A stretch of 64,000 nt of DNA. It comes from Cercophora sp. LCS_1. Lineage: Eukaryota > Ascomycota > Sordariomycetes > Sordariales > Lasiosphaeriaceae. The stretch covers positions 1,302,001-1,366,000 of the forward strand of contig JAPZLL010000003.1 in assembly GCA_036250225.1 (NCBI GenBank). The letters are read 5' to 3'. Positions 33,663 to 44,300 of this stretch are shown here, piece after piece. Numbering within the stretch: position 1 is the stretch's first letter; each line of letters begins with the position of its first letter. The position numbers were made by a program, and so were the translations under genes. The notes below the pieces were generated by a model that worked only from the letters and a program-made list of their open reading frames with translations, did no database searches and had not been told where the DNA came from.

Positions 33663-36273
33663 ATGGCAGCCATCATGTCTTCCATCGCCGATTACTCAGG
33701 GCAGGCGCCGGGGCAAGATGATGCCCCAGGCCAGCCTGCGCTTGTTGTGCGAAAATTCAAGGCTTCCGACCTCCCCTTGCCCTCGGAGAAACGAACCACG
33801 ATTGATCGTCTCGCCCACGACTTCAAGAAGAAAGGCGGCTACGACGCTGTTCGAAAGAAGGTGTGGGCTGAATTCGAGGCAAAGGTAACTCTCACCAGAT
33901 CTTTCCCTAGCGCCACCATTCTACTCGTACCAGTTTCTGACACCGCTCGAATAGGATTACGAGGCGGTCATCACAAAAGCGCTTCTCGAGGTTGCAGCTC
34001 AAGAAGTAGAACGCAATCCCCGCCAGCTTCTTACGATTGACCAGTGGAAAGGGGCTGCCCTGATTGACGGCGCTGCTGACCGAGGCAACACGTACCAGAG
34101 CGCGAGAGAAGTTCTCGACCAACTTTTCGACAGCTCCGCGGTTGAGGCTCGAATGCGTGAACTACGGCGCGCCGAGATTGGAGAGGAGGCGGCCGAAGAG
34201 GAACGAATCCGCGGCTCCAAGACAGATGAAGAGTATGCTGTTGAAACAGCCGCCCGCCGAGCAGAGAGAGAACGTGTTCAGGAACAACTTCGACAGGTGG
34301 AAGAGAAGAAACGGCAGCTCGAGCGCGAAATCAAAGAAAAGGAGGCTATGAAAAGGAGGGAGGAGGAGCGGGCTTCCCGCGAGGCTAGGCGTCGTGAGGA
34401 CGAGGAACGCCGCGAGAAGGAGAGGCAAGAGCGGCGGGAGCAGCGGGAGCAGCGGGAGCAGCGCGGAAAGGACCGAGATCGAGAGCGCAGCCGCAGCCGC
34501 AGCCGTAGCCGCAACCGCAGTCGCCATCGTCATCATCATCATAGGCACCGGGATTATGACCGTGACAGAGATCGGAGGGACAAGTCCAGAGACCGATCTC
34601 GGTCTCCTCGATCCAAGGCAAAATCAGAGGAAGCAAAGAAGCTGCTCACCAAGGAGGACCATGAACGACTGGAGCAGGAAGCCTTGGCAGATCTCCTCCG
34701 CGAAAGCAAACGAGTTGGCGCCAAGCAGCCGGAGCTCGAGGTTGACGCAGCCTTGGTTCCTCCTCCCAGACGTAGCATGCCAGCTTCGGCTATTGACCCT
34801 ATAAGGCGAGGATCTCCCAAGGTGTCAGAAGTGAAGAAGTCAGCCGAAGCAACCCCGAAATCAGAGAAGGACACCAAGGCATCGGGAGATCACAAGGATT
34901 CCAAAGACAGCAAAGAGCCTGCGGGTAAAGACGAGAGGCGGAGGAGCAGGACCGCTTCCCGTGGGTCTCGTGGCGCTCGCGATAGGGACCGAACTCGGGA
35001 CAGAGATAGAGACGATGCTCGTAGGCGAAGAGACGATCGTTCAGTCTCACCCAGGACCCGTCGCAATGACCGAAGCCGGTCTCGCAGAAGAGATCGAAGT
35101 CGGTCCCGACTCCGTGACCGACGCGATGATCGCAGAGAGCGGAGTCGCTCGCGGACCAGAACCGACCGTCGAGACGACAGAAGAGATGATCGTCGCGATC
35201 GCAGCCGGTCAAGGGCGAGAAACGACCGTCGGGATAGAAGCCGCTCGAGAGCCAGGACTGACAGGAGAGAGGACAGGAGGGAACGAAGCCGCTCTCGCGC
35301 CCGTGATGCCCGAAGCCGTTCACCGCGTACCAGGCCCGAACGACGCGACCGCTCCCGATCACGTTTGAGACCGTCCCGTCGAGACAAGAGCCGCTCGCGC
35401 TCCCGTTCCCGTGAGCGAGACCGCCAAAGGCGTGACCGAAGCCGAAGCCGAAGCCGAAGCCGTTCCCGAGGCCGCATCGAGAAACGCGATCGTGAGAAGG
35501 ACCAGAACGCGGACAAGGATCGTGACCATAGGAGCCGTTCTCGCTCCCCCGGCCGAGCAGCATCAAGCCTCGGCAGAGACGACAGAGAGGCATGGAAACA
35601 GTCCGAGGTTAGGAAACGCGAACAGGAAGCCAAGGCCTATCTCGCCGCTCAGAAGGAAGCGAGAGCGAAGGGAATGCCCGTCCCGGGCATCGACGACCGA
35701 CGCACTTCAGCAGCAGGTGAGAGATCACCTGATATGAAGCGCCGCCGGGAACCAGAGGAGATTGACCGATATATGCCAGGCGCCAGGGATCGCGACGCAA
35801 CGGAACGCAGAAGCACGCATGACAGGTACGACGGTAACCGTGACCGTGACCGGGATCGGGACAGAGACCATGACCGAGACAAGGATCGCCGCAGTGATCG
35901 GTATAACGGTGCTGAGAGAGACAGAGATAGGGACAGAGAGCGCGACCGCGACCGCGACCGCGACCGTGACCGTGACCGTGACCGTGACCGTGACCGTGAC
36001 CGTGACCGTGACCGTGACCGGACGAGAGATCGCGATACGAACGCGGATCGGGATCGCCGAGACCGGGCCCGGGACCGCGACAGAGATAGAGACGACCGGC
36101 GGGACACGAGACGGCGAAGTCGATCAAGGAACCGGAGTCGCGAGCGAGACAGGGACCGGGAGCGGGATAGGGACGCCAAGGACAGAGACCGCGATCGTGA
36201 TAGGGAGAAGGACCGGGACCGGACGAGACGGGAGAGAAGTCGCAGCCGGAGACGGAGCAGGAGCCGCGGCTAG
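33663..36273 (+). CDS. BOD1/SHG1-domain protein with long RS/RD tail (COMPASS Shg1-like)
   Basis: Exons are 33663-33884 and 33955-36273 (70-base intron, phase 0), giving 846 residues; a second ATG at 33675 is an alternative start. Residues about 30-135 form a BOD1/SHG1 domain: KFKASDLPLPSEKRTTIDRL, then FKKKGGYDAVRKKVWAEFEAK joined across the splice to DYEAVITKALLEVAAQEVER. Shg1 is a small subunit of the Set1/COMPASS H3K4 methyltransferase. A long Glu/Arg-rich coiled-coil stretch follows, and then about 500 residues dominated by Arg-Ser, Arg-Asp and Arg-Glu dipeptides, including 13 perfect Arg-Asp repeats near residues 737-762. RS domains are typical of nuclear-speckle and splicing proteins. 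Yeast Shg1 has only the small domain. The repeats also open long shadow frames on both strands. Confidence 0.85.
35941..36018 (+). repeat. Coding hexanucleotide microsatellite (CGYGAC)13
   Basis: Four CGCGAC units (35941-35964) are followed by nine CGTGAC units (35965-36018), all in the reading frame, coding 13 Arg-Asp pairs in the SHG1-domain protein. Confidence 0.95.
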
Positions 36274-36644
36274 GGACTCGGTGCTGCACAGTCAAAGTTT
36301 AGCAGCCAATCGTCCTCGTCGCAAAACAAATGGCGTTCCGGCGGGTTTGGGAAAAGCGGTTAGCAGGCGCGTTATGGTGTCGGGATTTTGCTCTTTGAGC
36401 GGGCCACATTTGTCAGGTGTACGGTGTATTTTAACTCTCACCAAACCGGGGAGGGAGTGCGGCTGCTTTAGCCCAGGTATCAAGTTCCGTTACGGAGCCC
36501 CAAGGTATCATACAAATGTCAAACAGAGGCTAACAGACAAATTATAAATCACAATTCCCAAGCCGTTTTCCTGCGCCTTTCTTAGCATTTTTCGTCGCAA
36601 ACATCCAAGGGTGGCCAAACATGATGCACAAACTCCGACAGACA
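36274..36644. other. Intergenic interval between convergent genes
   Basis: It holds the 3' flanks of the SHG1-domain gene (+) and the dehydrogenase gene (-). No gene was seen. Confidence 0.5.
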
Positions 36645-37878
36645 TCACAGCCCAGCGGCGCCTGCAGCGGCGGCCTCAAGCATAGCAGCCCTTCCCTCTT
36701 GGGCCTCAGCCTTGAGGTCGCTATCAAAAATGTCGACCGCCAAGCTAGCTTCAACAAAATCCTCAAGTTCCTCGGTTATCGTTTTGAGCTTCTCCTTGAC
36801 AGCAATGCTCCCCTCGAACCCAACAATGTGGCGGGCAGGGGGATTCTCATGGCCTCCGATGGCGGTCAAGGCATGAACGGTCTCCATGACAAGCCGGTCA
36901 TACGACGCCGCCGGCAATTTGGGATACCGATACTGAATCTCGGTTTGGCCGGGCGCCGCGGCACTCCCCGTCGGGGTCAAACCACCAACGCCGTCGTCCG
37001 AGGCGGCGGAGCTAGCCGAGTACGGGGGTGGATCGACGGCGGTCTCGGGGTTCACGTTGAGCACGTTGGTCAGCATGTCGCGGATGCTGGGCGCCGGGTT
37101 GATCTCGGAGTCGTAGTAGGGCAGCGGCGGCGCAAAGATGATCTTGTTGGTGAGCGACTGGATCTCCTTGTTGGGCTGCACAATGGTGACCTTGATGTTG
37201 AAGGGTGCGATCTCGTAGGCCAGCGAGTCGCAGAAGCCTTCGAGCGCCCATGTTGCGGCCGTGTAGATGGACATGCCGGGCGTGCCGATGTGGCCGCCGA
37301 TGCTGGTGAGGATCATGATGTGCCCCGTGTGCTGGGCGCGGAACTGCGGGAGCGCGGCTTTGATGAAGTTGACCTGGGAGAAGAAGATGGTTTCGAATTG
37401 GTCCCGTACTAGGTTGCGGGTTGCTGGGGAGGTGGAGAGTTCCTCGACGGTGCCGACCACGGCTGTGCGAGGGGGATTAGTTAGGCGTTTGTTGTTTACA
37501 CGTGTGAAATAAGGGGGAAAAGGGGGGGGATGAAGAGTTACCCTCGAATTTGCAGCACAGCAGAATGTCTATCCGTCCAAAGACTTGGACAGCCTCCGCA
37601 ATGGCGGCGCCGCATTGCCCCATTATGCGTCCATCGCACCGGATGCCGCGAATGCGGTCTTTCCAACCCTCGCGGTCTTTGCGGTTGCTCTTGCACTCGT
37701 TGATTAGCTCGCGGAACTCGGCGCTGCGGTTGTCGTCTTCGATCTCGTGCGGCGGCAGACAGGCGACCACGTAGTCGCCGTGCGCCAGCAGCAGGCGGAT
37801 CAGGCGGATGCACAGGGGCGAAAGCGACGAGGTGAGGAACCAGGTCCTCGGCGAGTTGTGCGTTGCTGTGTTGTCCAT
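36645..37878 (-). CDS. Atypical short-chain dehydrogenase/reductase, probably catalytically altered
   Basis: Exons are 37878-37542 and 37462-36645 with a 79-base intron (GTAACT...ACAG, phase 1), giving 384 residues. The Rossmann-fold order of SDR enzymes is recognisable: a first strand and turn (WFLTSSLSPLCIRLIRLLLA), an FGRIDILLCC strand, a FFSQVNFIKAALPQFR helix, then GHIMILTSIGGHIGTPGMS. Key motifs deviate: the glycine-rich TGxxxGxG cofactor loop reads TSSLSPLC, and the active-site YxxxK reads YTAAT, so the lysine is a threonine. The catalytic Ser of LTSIGG and the Tyr remain. The C-terminal ~130 residues include a Pro/Ser/Ala-rich insertion and a helical tail ending in alanines. It may be a non-enzymatic or regulatory SDR. 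Substrate is unknown. Confidence 0.85.
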
Positions 37879-38054
37879 TCGCAGTCAGTCACCAGCCTGG
37901 CAAGGTTCCGTTTTCTCATTAGTTGACAAGGCCCCGCCGGTCGCTGGAGCTGAGCTGCATGGCAGCAGCAGCAGCCCAGCAGCGGGCGCACTGCACCGCC
38001 TGGGCGGCTCAGCGGCCGGGGGGGACGGACGGGGCGGTGGGGGTGGTGTTTGAT

Positions 38055-38090
38055 GGGGAGGGGGAGGGGAGGGGAGGGGAGGGGAAAGGG
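38055..38090 (+). repeat. G4-type (GGGGA)n tract in dehydrogenase promoter
   Basis: Six or more runs of four or five G separated by single A occur within 36 bases, about 180 bases upstream of the minus-strand dehydrogenase start. On the transcribed orientation it is a C/T-rich promoter element. It could form a G-quadruplex. Confidence 0.8.
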
Positions 38091-39725
38091 TGGCGCACGG
38101 AATGGTGCCGCAGGAACCGAGTGTGAGTGTCGTGCCGGGCCTGCTTCCGACATCTTGCGCTCCGCCGCCATTGCCCAAGGTCTGGGTGCTTCTGGGGTCG
38201 TGCCTATCTACCTAGGCGAAGCGAGCACGCGCTGTCCGTCCGTGTGTCCGTGTCCGTGTCGGTCCGGTCGTCTTGCCAGAAACAAGAAGTGAGTAGTAGT
38301 TCGGGATGTTTTTTCGTCTCGGCGGCCGTTGCCTCGCTGGCCGGTGCTCGTCGCCGCCGCCGCCAGACTCTGACATAGCAGCCCGGCGAACGAGGGGTTT
38401 TTCTGAAAGGTTCCTTCCAGTTTTTTTTTCCCCTGCCTGGCTACTTTCGCGGTTCTTCCCTTTTCTGCCTTTTGGCTGCCTTGCAGACAGTGCCCGACTG
38501 CCAATCGCACTGCGAGGAACCTCGGGGGACTCTGGCTCCGCGACTCAGCAGGAAACAGCTAAACAGTAGCTGCCCAACAACAAACCTACCTTGTTCCCAA
38601 CAAGGGCGGCGCCGGCTTATATGGTCTTTCTGTGTCCCTCACACGCAACCCGCAACCCGCAAAGGCCCGGGCCCTCCTCCGACCGGGAATCGGGAGTCAG
38701 GATTCAGCGTCGAGCCCCTCTGTCACCTCTTAATAATCTCTGGCGATACTCAACATCCCTGCTGCTTAGCGCTGCTATAGGGCCCGAAGCCCCTCCCCCC
38801 TCTCTAACTCTTAGGCCCTTCCTCCACTATTGCGCTAGAAACGGTCGGCGGGGATCACGGCAAATGTTTGATCTGGGATGTGCCATGAGGCTCAACTCAT
38901 CCATGCCCGCCTGCGCGTTGACGACATCCATGTTCGGCTGGCGTTTCCGAGATGGCCCTCTGTCTGGCGACCCGGATCGCCTGACGAGTGCTGAAATGCG
39001 GCAAAGGGCTGAGAGTCAATGCAACCTGGCTTTTCGGACGACGACCGCCTGATGAGCGAAACTGCAAGTGATCTTCACCTCCCTAACATATTGTGTTGTT
39101 GCTCGCTTCTCGTTCGGAAACACGCGAGAGACTGATGATCCAAGGACCCCTTTGTCCGGTTAAGCTTGAACCAAGTATGAGTTGCAAGTCCTTTCTCATG
39201 CTTGCGATGCGAACAACCGTCGAGTATCTGTCATTCCCACAGTTTCGGTTCCAGATGTGGCGGCCGACCGACATGGCAACGGGCTGCCAGCAACACCCAT
39301 AGAATTCCTGTGTCGGTGTCGAGACTTCCGTTTTCAGACTGGTCAGCCGCGCTTCGCCTGGCCGCGGCATCCTCCAATCCAATGGTACGAGAAAGTTCTC
39401 CTTTTACTTGTATCCAACGCGATGACATGAAGGTTTCTTTTGTCGGAAAAATTGCCGATGGTTTGTAGACGCCCAGTTGTGTGCAATGTTTTGCCCCGTT
39501 TCTCATACACTCCCAACCTATAGAGGCCATTCCGCGAACAGAATAGCACCAACGGGAAACCTCCGACAGTCCACAGAAATGCCAAAAGACGGGCGAGCGA
39601 GAGCCGAGAGTCAGCACAGCACAACAAGCCAGTGGCGGGATGAACGCCCCGGAATCTCCCCCCAGGTCGGATTCTGGGAGTGACCTCGATCCCGCGTGGT
39701 TTGTAGCCCAGAGACTCCAAAAAGG

Positions 39726-39751
39726 TTTTTTTTTTTTTTAAAAAAAAAAAA
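39726..39751. repeat. T14/A12 homopolymer palindrome
   Basis: Fourteen T (39726-39739) run directly into twelve A (39740-39751), giving a self-complementary 24-base core. It is non-coding. Confidence 0.9.
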
Positions 39752-39957
39752 GACATATTGCTCATAAGGCTGAACAGCAATTCCAACTTGGCATGCGCTG
39801 CGTGCTGGTAGAGGGGACAATACGCGACCATCATCCAAACGTGGTTCATCTCCGCGTTTTGCTAGGGTGCGCAGGTCGTCTCGTCTGGATATTACGTCTC
39901 CTACCCGCCTCGCTGTGCAATGTGCTCCGGTCCTGATGGCCGGAATGGTTTTTGCCA

Positions 39958-40376
39958 GCCAAGATTGTGCTCAAGAGGCAGAAGAAAAAGGACTGGGACG
40001 ACGAGTTTGACAACAAAGCAGCGATTTGTCGACGGCTCGCCCCGCTACCGAGCCCACGGGAACGCGCGCGCTGGTTCTCTCTGACGTCCAAGGTATCGGT
40101 CTGCACGAGGATGCGGCTGGCGGGTTGGAAACGGAACACGTCGAAAGCATGCTGCTCGAGTCACTTCAGGCCTTGGCCAACCTGGGCGTCGCCCACAACG
40201 ACAGCAAGCTGGACGACTACTACCTAATCGTCGGGGATCGAGTTATGGTCGTCGGTTTTGACAGCTCGTGTATTGTAACGGGCAAAGACCCTCCGCTTTG
40301 CGCGGAGAGCGACGCTAGGTTTGCCACCGAGCTCCGCTGGCTGGCCCACGGGGGCACGAAGCCCAAGCTACTGTAA
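39958..40376 (+). pseudogene. Broken fungal protein-kinase-like gene fragment
   Basis: One frame reads AKIVLKRQKKKDWDDEFDN, then KAAICRRLAPL. It resembles the N-lobe strand with an acceptor lysine and the Glu-helix of small fungal kinase-like proteins. Within about 30 bases the similarity continues in another frame: GTRALVLSDVQGI, then LESLQALANLGVAHNDSKLD, DYYLIVGDRVMVVGFDSS, corresponding to the catalytic-loop region (H-x-D-x-K) and an altered DFG-like segment. The intervening N-lobe residues are missing and no intron fits, so a deletion with frameshift is likely. The first frame has no ATG and meets a TGA just upstream. It ends at a TAA at 40374-40376. I infer a degenerating or relic copy rather than an active gene. 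Confidence 0.6.
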
Positions 40377-41350
40377 TATTTTGCTAGAACGGACATGAAG
40401 AGAAGAGAAGCGACGAGCAACCCTCTCCTCAAAACAAGAAAAAAGAAGCAACAACCGAAAAACGTGCCGCAAAGATTGAGAGCAGGCCGACAGCGGCCCG
40501 CGGCAGCGTTGAGACGCGTGGGCGGTGGGGTTTTTGGCGAGAGCCTATCTCTGTTATTGGTTAATTCGCCTCCAGCATCCAACAAGCACATCGCCACTTC
40601 CCCAGAATCAACATGTTTGCTGCCTAGCTTTCAGATTTCCGGCCGTTGCCAAGGAAAACGTCGTGTCGAAACCGTGGCAAGCTCGATGGCGTGTGTCTGG
40701 GTGCGCCGCGACAACGGCACTTGCCGGGCACTACCTCCAGGGTCAACATTGTTCCTCAAAACCCGGGACGGCAAAGGGGAAAAAAAGGTCCAGTCGACAT
40801 TTATCCTCAGCCATTGGAGCAAAAATTCAAACAGCTTGTTTGCAGACAGTCCTTTGTGTTGTTCATAGGCAAATTGGCAACATGAAAAAAAAAAAAAGGA
40901 ATACAGGCATTATTACATGGTGCCGTTTGCTTCCGTCTGACGTGGACGTGAGTGCAATCTCGAGCTGTTTGTGATCCTTTCGAAGGACCTCGAGGAGAAG
41001 GGGGGGGGGGAAACCATCTTCCGTAGAATTCTCTGTGACCATGTTAGCTGTCAGGGAATAAAATATGCCAGACTCCATTGGAATACCCATAATGAAATAC
41101 TGGGCCTGGTCTGGAAGATGATACTCTACATTATTACAACCATTTCTTAGCCCGTCATTTTCATCACCCATGGGTCCTGCCCATAACATCAAGGCCTTTT
41201 TGCCCAGGGACCGGAAACATCAAAATAACAGGACATTTTGACCTTGATAAAACCACCCTAAAACCTCCTTTAGTCCCAAACGCCAACCATTTCCTGTATC
41301 CATCCCTATTCCCATTCCCATGTACATGCCCATTCCCTGTGGTGTTACAT
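40377..41350. other. Interval holding the 3' flank of TRA1
   Basis: No gene was recognised. It contains purine-rich runs, a poly-A run near 40885 and a poly-G run near 41000. The right side must include the TRA1 3' untranslated region (TRA1 is read on the minus strand). Confidence 0.5.
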
Positions 41351-44300
41351 TTACATGTATGGCATCCACAACGCGTCGCAAAGCGCCAAATTCATGGGAT
41401 TGACGGCTTTGCTGATCAGATCGATGACTGTCTGGTGGGCCGGAAGGTTGCCCACGGGCGCCTGTGCGAGCGATACCGCTTTCTTGACGATCATATCATT
41501 GTTGGTCTGGACCGCTTCGCGTAGCTGGCTGTCCGTAAGAGTGACGCCACGATGGCTGCTGCTCGTAAACCAGAACATGACCTCATCCTTGACAAACAGC
41601 GTCAGCGCATGCTCGAGCTGGAACTCGGGCTCGGTCAGGCACCGCGCGATCGCCATGATGGAGCAGCTGTAGATGCCCTCGGTGGCGAGCGGGCCCATGA
41701 GCGTCTGCAAATTGGGCGTAAGCCGGAACGGAACCGGCTCCGGGTTGTGGAAGAATGGCCTGTTTTGCGCCATGAATGCCAAGAGCTCCGAGCCCCAGAC
41801 ATTGCCAGAGCCGCGTGCGATGTTGATCTTCTGCGGATACCGCTTGTCGATGTGGAGGATGTACGTCATAAAGGTCAAGGCCGCCAGCTGGTACGAGAAA
41901 CGGCGCCGGAAGAGCCAGAACTCAGAAAACTCGGGGAAGGCTGCCTGGAAGTACTCCAGCGCAACCGTGTGGTCAACCCATTTCTCCTGGATTGCGCGGA
42001 AGACCTCCAACCGGGCCGTGACGAGGTTGTCGCTCGGTTTCTGTGTCACGTCGTTAGCACTAGCCGCACACCTAACAGGCTGCGGTCGACCTACCGGTCC
42101 CTTGTTCTCCATCAAACCCCTGAGTTTCTCCATCGTGAACAAGACGGGCTCATCCTTGCCCATGCCGTTTCTACGACAGTGATCTTCGTAGACACCCTGA
42201 AGGGTAATGCTCGACGAGTCATCCTGGACAATTCTGATGTGCGGAGCGAGCGGAACGATCAATGGGAGTGTGAACTGCAGATCGCGACGGCGGCTTTCCT
42301 TCTTGCTGCTCAGTGTCTGGTTGAGTTGTCTGAACAACTGCAAGATTCTCTCCTCCCTCCGACAATTCTTCGCTGCTGGCTGTTGGACAGCAAACGAGTG
42401 CACGCTGCCATCGTGTCCTCGGATTTTCAAACGACGGTGCGAGAAACCAACGCCGCGCACGAGGTCAACGTTGGGAAGGAACCTCTCGATACGGATGAAG
42501 TCTTGGTTCTTGTCGCGGTGCTGCAGGTACTGGCCTGGAATCTCAACGTCATCGAACTTCTGGTACTTGAACTCGCTGAGATGTGGCGAGTAGTGTGCGA
42601 AACTCTCAAGTGGCATGTGGGATGGGCGGCGGTCCAGCTTCTCCTCAAATTTGTCGCGCCACTTGCGAAGCTTGTGAATGTACTCGAACATGGTAGGCTT
42701 GACCTTGACGAAATCGGCCTCAAACGATCCCCGTATGTGGCTCGGCAGAATCGTCTCGGCGAACCGTGTGATGTTGTATTCGGTTGCCGACGGGAGCTTG
42801 ACATCCTTCGCATAGGAGACTGGCATGCGGCTCACGTAGGCAAGTCCATCCGAGAGGAGCGCGACGATGAGTCTGTAAGCGTCCTCGTCCGGCGGGCACT
42901 TGAAGTGCTTCTGAATCTGGTCGACCATGGTTTCCATCGACAGCGCCAAGAGAGGGAAGGCCGTCTTGAGCGAGCTCATGAGCTCTTCAGTGTGATCCCA
43001 AGGCATCTTCTTCTGCGGCGCCGTTGGTTGGTCGCCCTGGGCGGCGCCGGGACCCGAGGCGTTACTCGCGTCGGCGCCTTCGGGCTTGACCTCGGGTTTG
43101 ACTTGGCCCGCAGCATCCCCATTTGCCGTAGTAGGCCGAGAGCCTGAGGGACCATCGCTCTTGATCGCGGCGTCTTGCTTGATCATTTGAGGTGAGCTGC
43201 CGGCTTTGCCAGCTGCGTTTTGGGCCCGTTGCTGCCTTAGCGCGCGTTCCTTGTTCTCTTGTTGCTTCTTGATCGCCATCATGTCCTCCCGGCTGGTGCG
43301 GAGGAGGAAGTACAGCGCCTGTGGGTATGTTTTGGCAATCTTCTCGAGAATCTTGTGCACCCGCGGAGCCTCCTTCTGGTTGAGACCGATGAGAAGCTGG
43401 GGGATGAAGGTGATCCAGTACCAGATGTGGATTTCTCCCTTGAAGTCGTCAAACCCAGAAGCAATTGTCCCGTTGGCATCGTCAAGACTGAGCAGCCAAA
43501 GAATCCGGGCAATCAACTTCCTTGACTTGTGGTTCTTGTAGCTTGATGCTGCTTGCAGGTAACTTGTCAGAGCTTGCTTGGCGGGAGCGAGGTCGGTCGG
43601 ATCATCCTTGAACTTGCGGTCGTTGAAATAGCCCCATTCTGCCCAGGCCTTAGGCGTCGTGATGTCAAAATAGAGAGCGGTCCCATAGGCAGCGTCGGCC
43701 TCGTCCCTCTTCTTCAGCTTTTCCAAGAACATGCCCTTCAGTGTGTAGAACTCGGCCTTTTGACAAGCGTTGAAGTAGTTCAGGTTGGTGTTGTTGATAA
43801 CATCGAGCCCGCTGCCCAACTCCTCTGGATTCTGGAAGTGGCATTTGGCTTGCTCTCTCAGTTTCAGGAACGCCTCTTGGATCTCAATGTTGGGAAGCGT
43901 GTAAATCCGACTGAGCTGACTGATGCAAACCTCAGGCAGGTTGTGTTTGCGCGCGACGTGGGCAAAGCGGTTAATAATCCATGCTGTCTCATGGTAACCC
44001 CGATACGCAAACGAGTTGTTGCCCGACGTTTGGCTCTGTGGCGGGATGAGCTGGAGGTAAGTCCCGTTGATAAGACCGAAGATGTGTTGTCTCCAGGTAA
44101 TCAAGTCTTGCCAGGCGACGATGTCGTCCCAGGTGTTGGGCAAGCGATCGCGCCACGATCCGAGCAGAAGCTTAAGTTCCCCGGATTTGACGTCTAGATT
44201 CGATTGGTTGGTCTGGGCAAGGCTTTGGCAAATGACGCTGGCGTCGTGAAGTTCGACCAACTGCTGGAAGTTCTGAAGGATTGGAACGTGGGCGGCGGTG

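Larger units (their letters stand above)
37879..39951. other. Long gene-poor interval upstream of the dehydrogenase
   Basis: About 2.1 kb without a supported gene. The first few hundred bases are the dehydrogenase promoter and include a G-rich tract (38055-38090). A long T/A hairpin lies at 39726-39751. The remaining open frames are short and compositionally biased. Confidence 0.5.

Noticed and set aside
35941..36018. CRISPR-like array
   Set aside because: Units are contiguous hexamers without spacers, in a eukaryotic coding sequence.
34162..36295. Long open frames on both strands across the RS region
   Set aside because: They are shadows produced by the CGN/GAN repeats; only the plus frame continues the SHG1 domain.
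38720..38840. Weak resemblance to the AT-rich relic at 4090-4130 (both have CCCTTC...CTATTG)
   Set aside because: The shared stretch is too short to support a common repeat by eye.
41552..43147. 531-residue plus-strand open frame antisense to TRA1
   Set aside because: Antisense shadow of a highly conserved coding exon; no recognisable motif.
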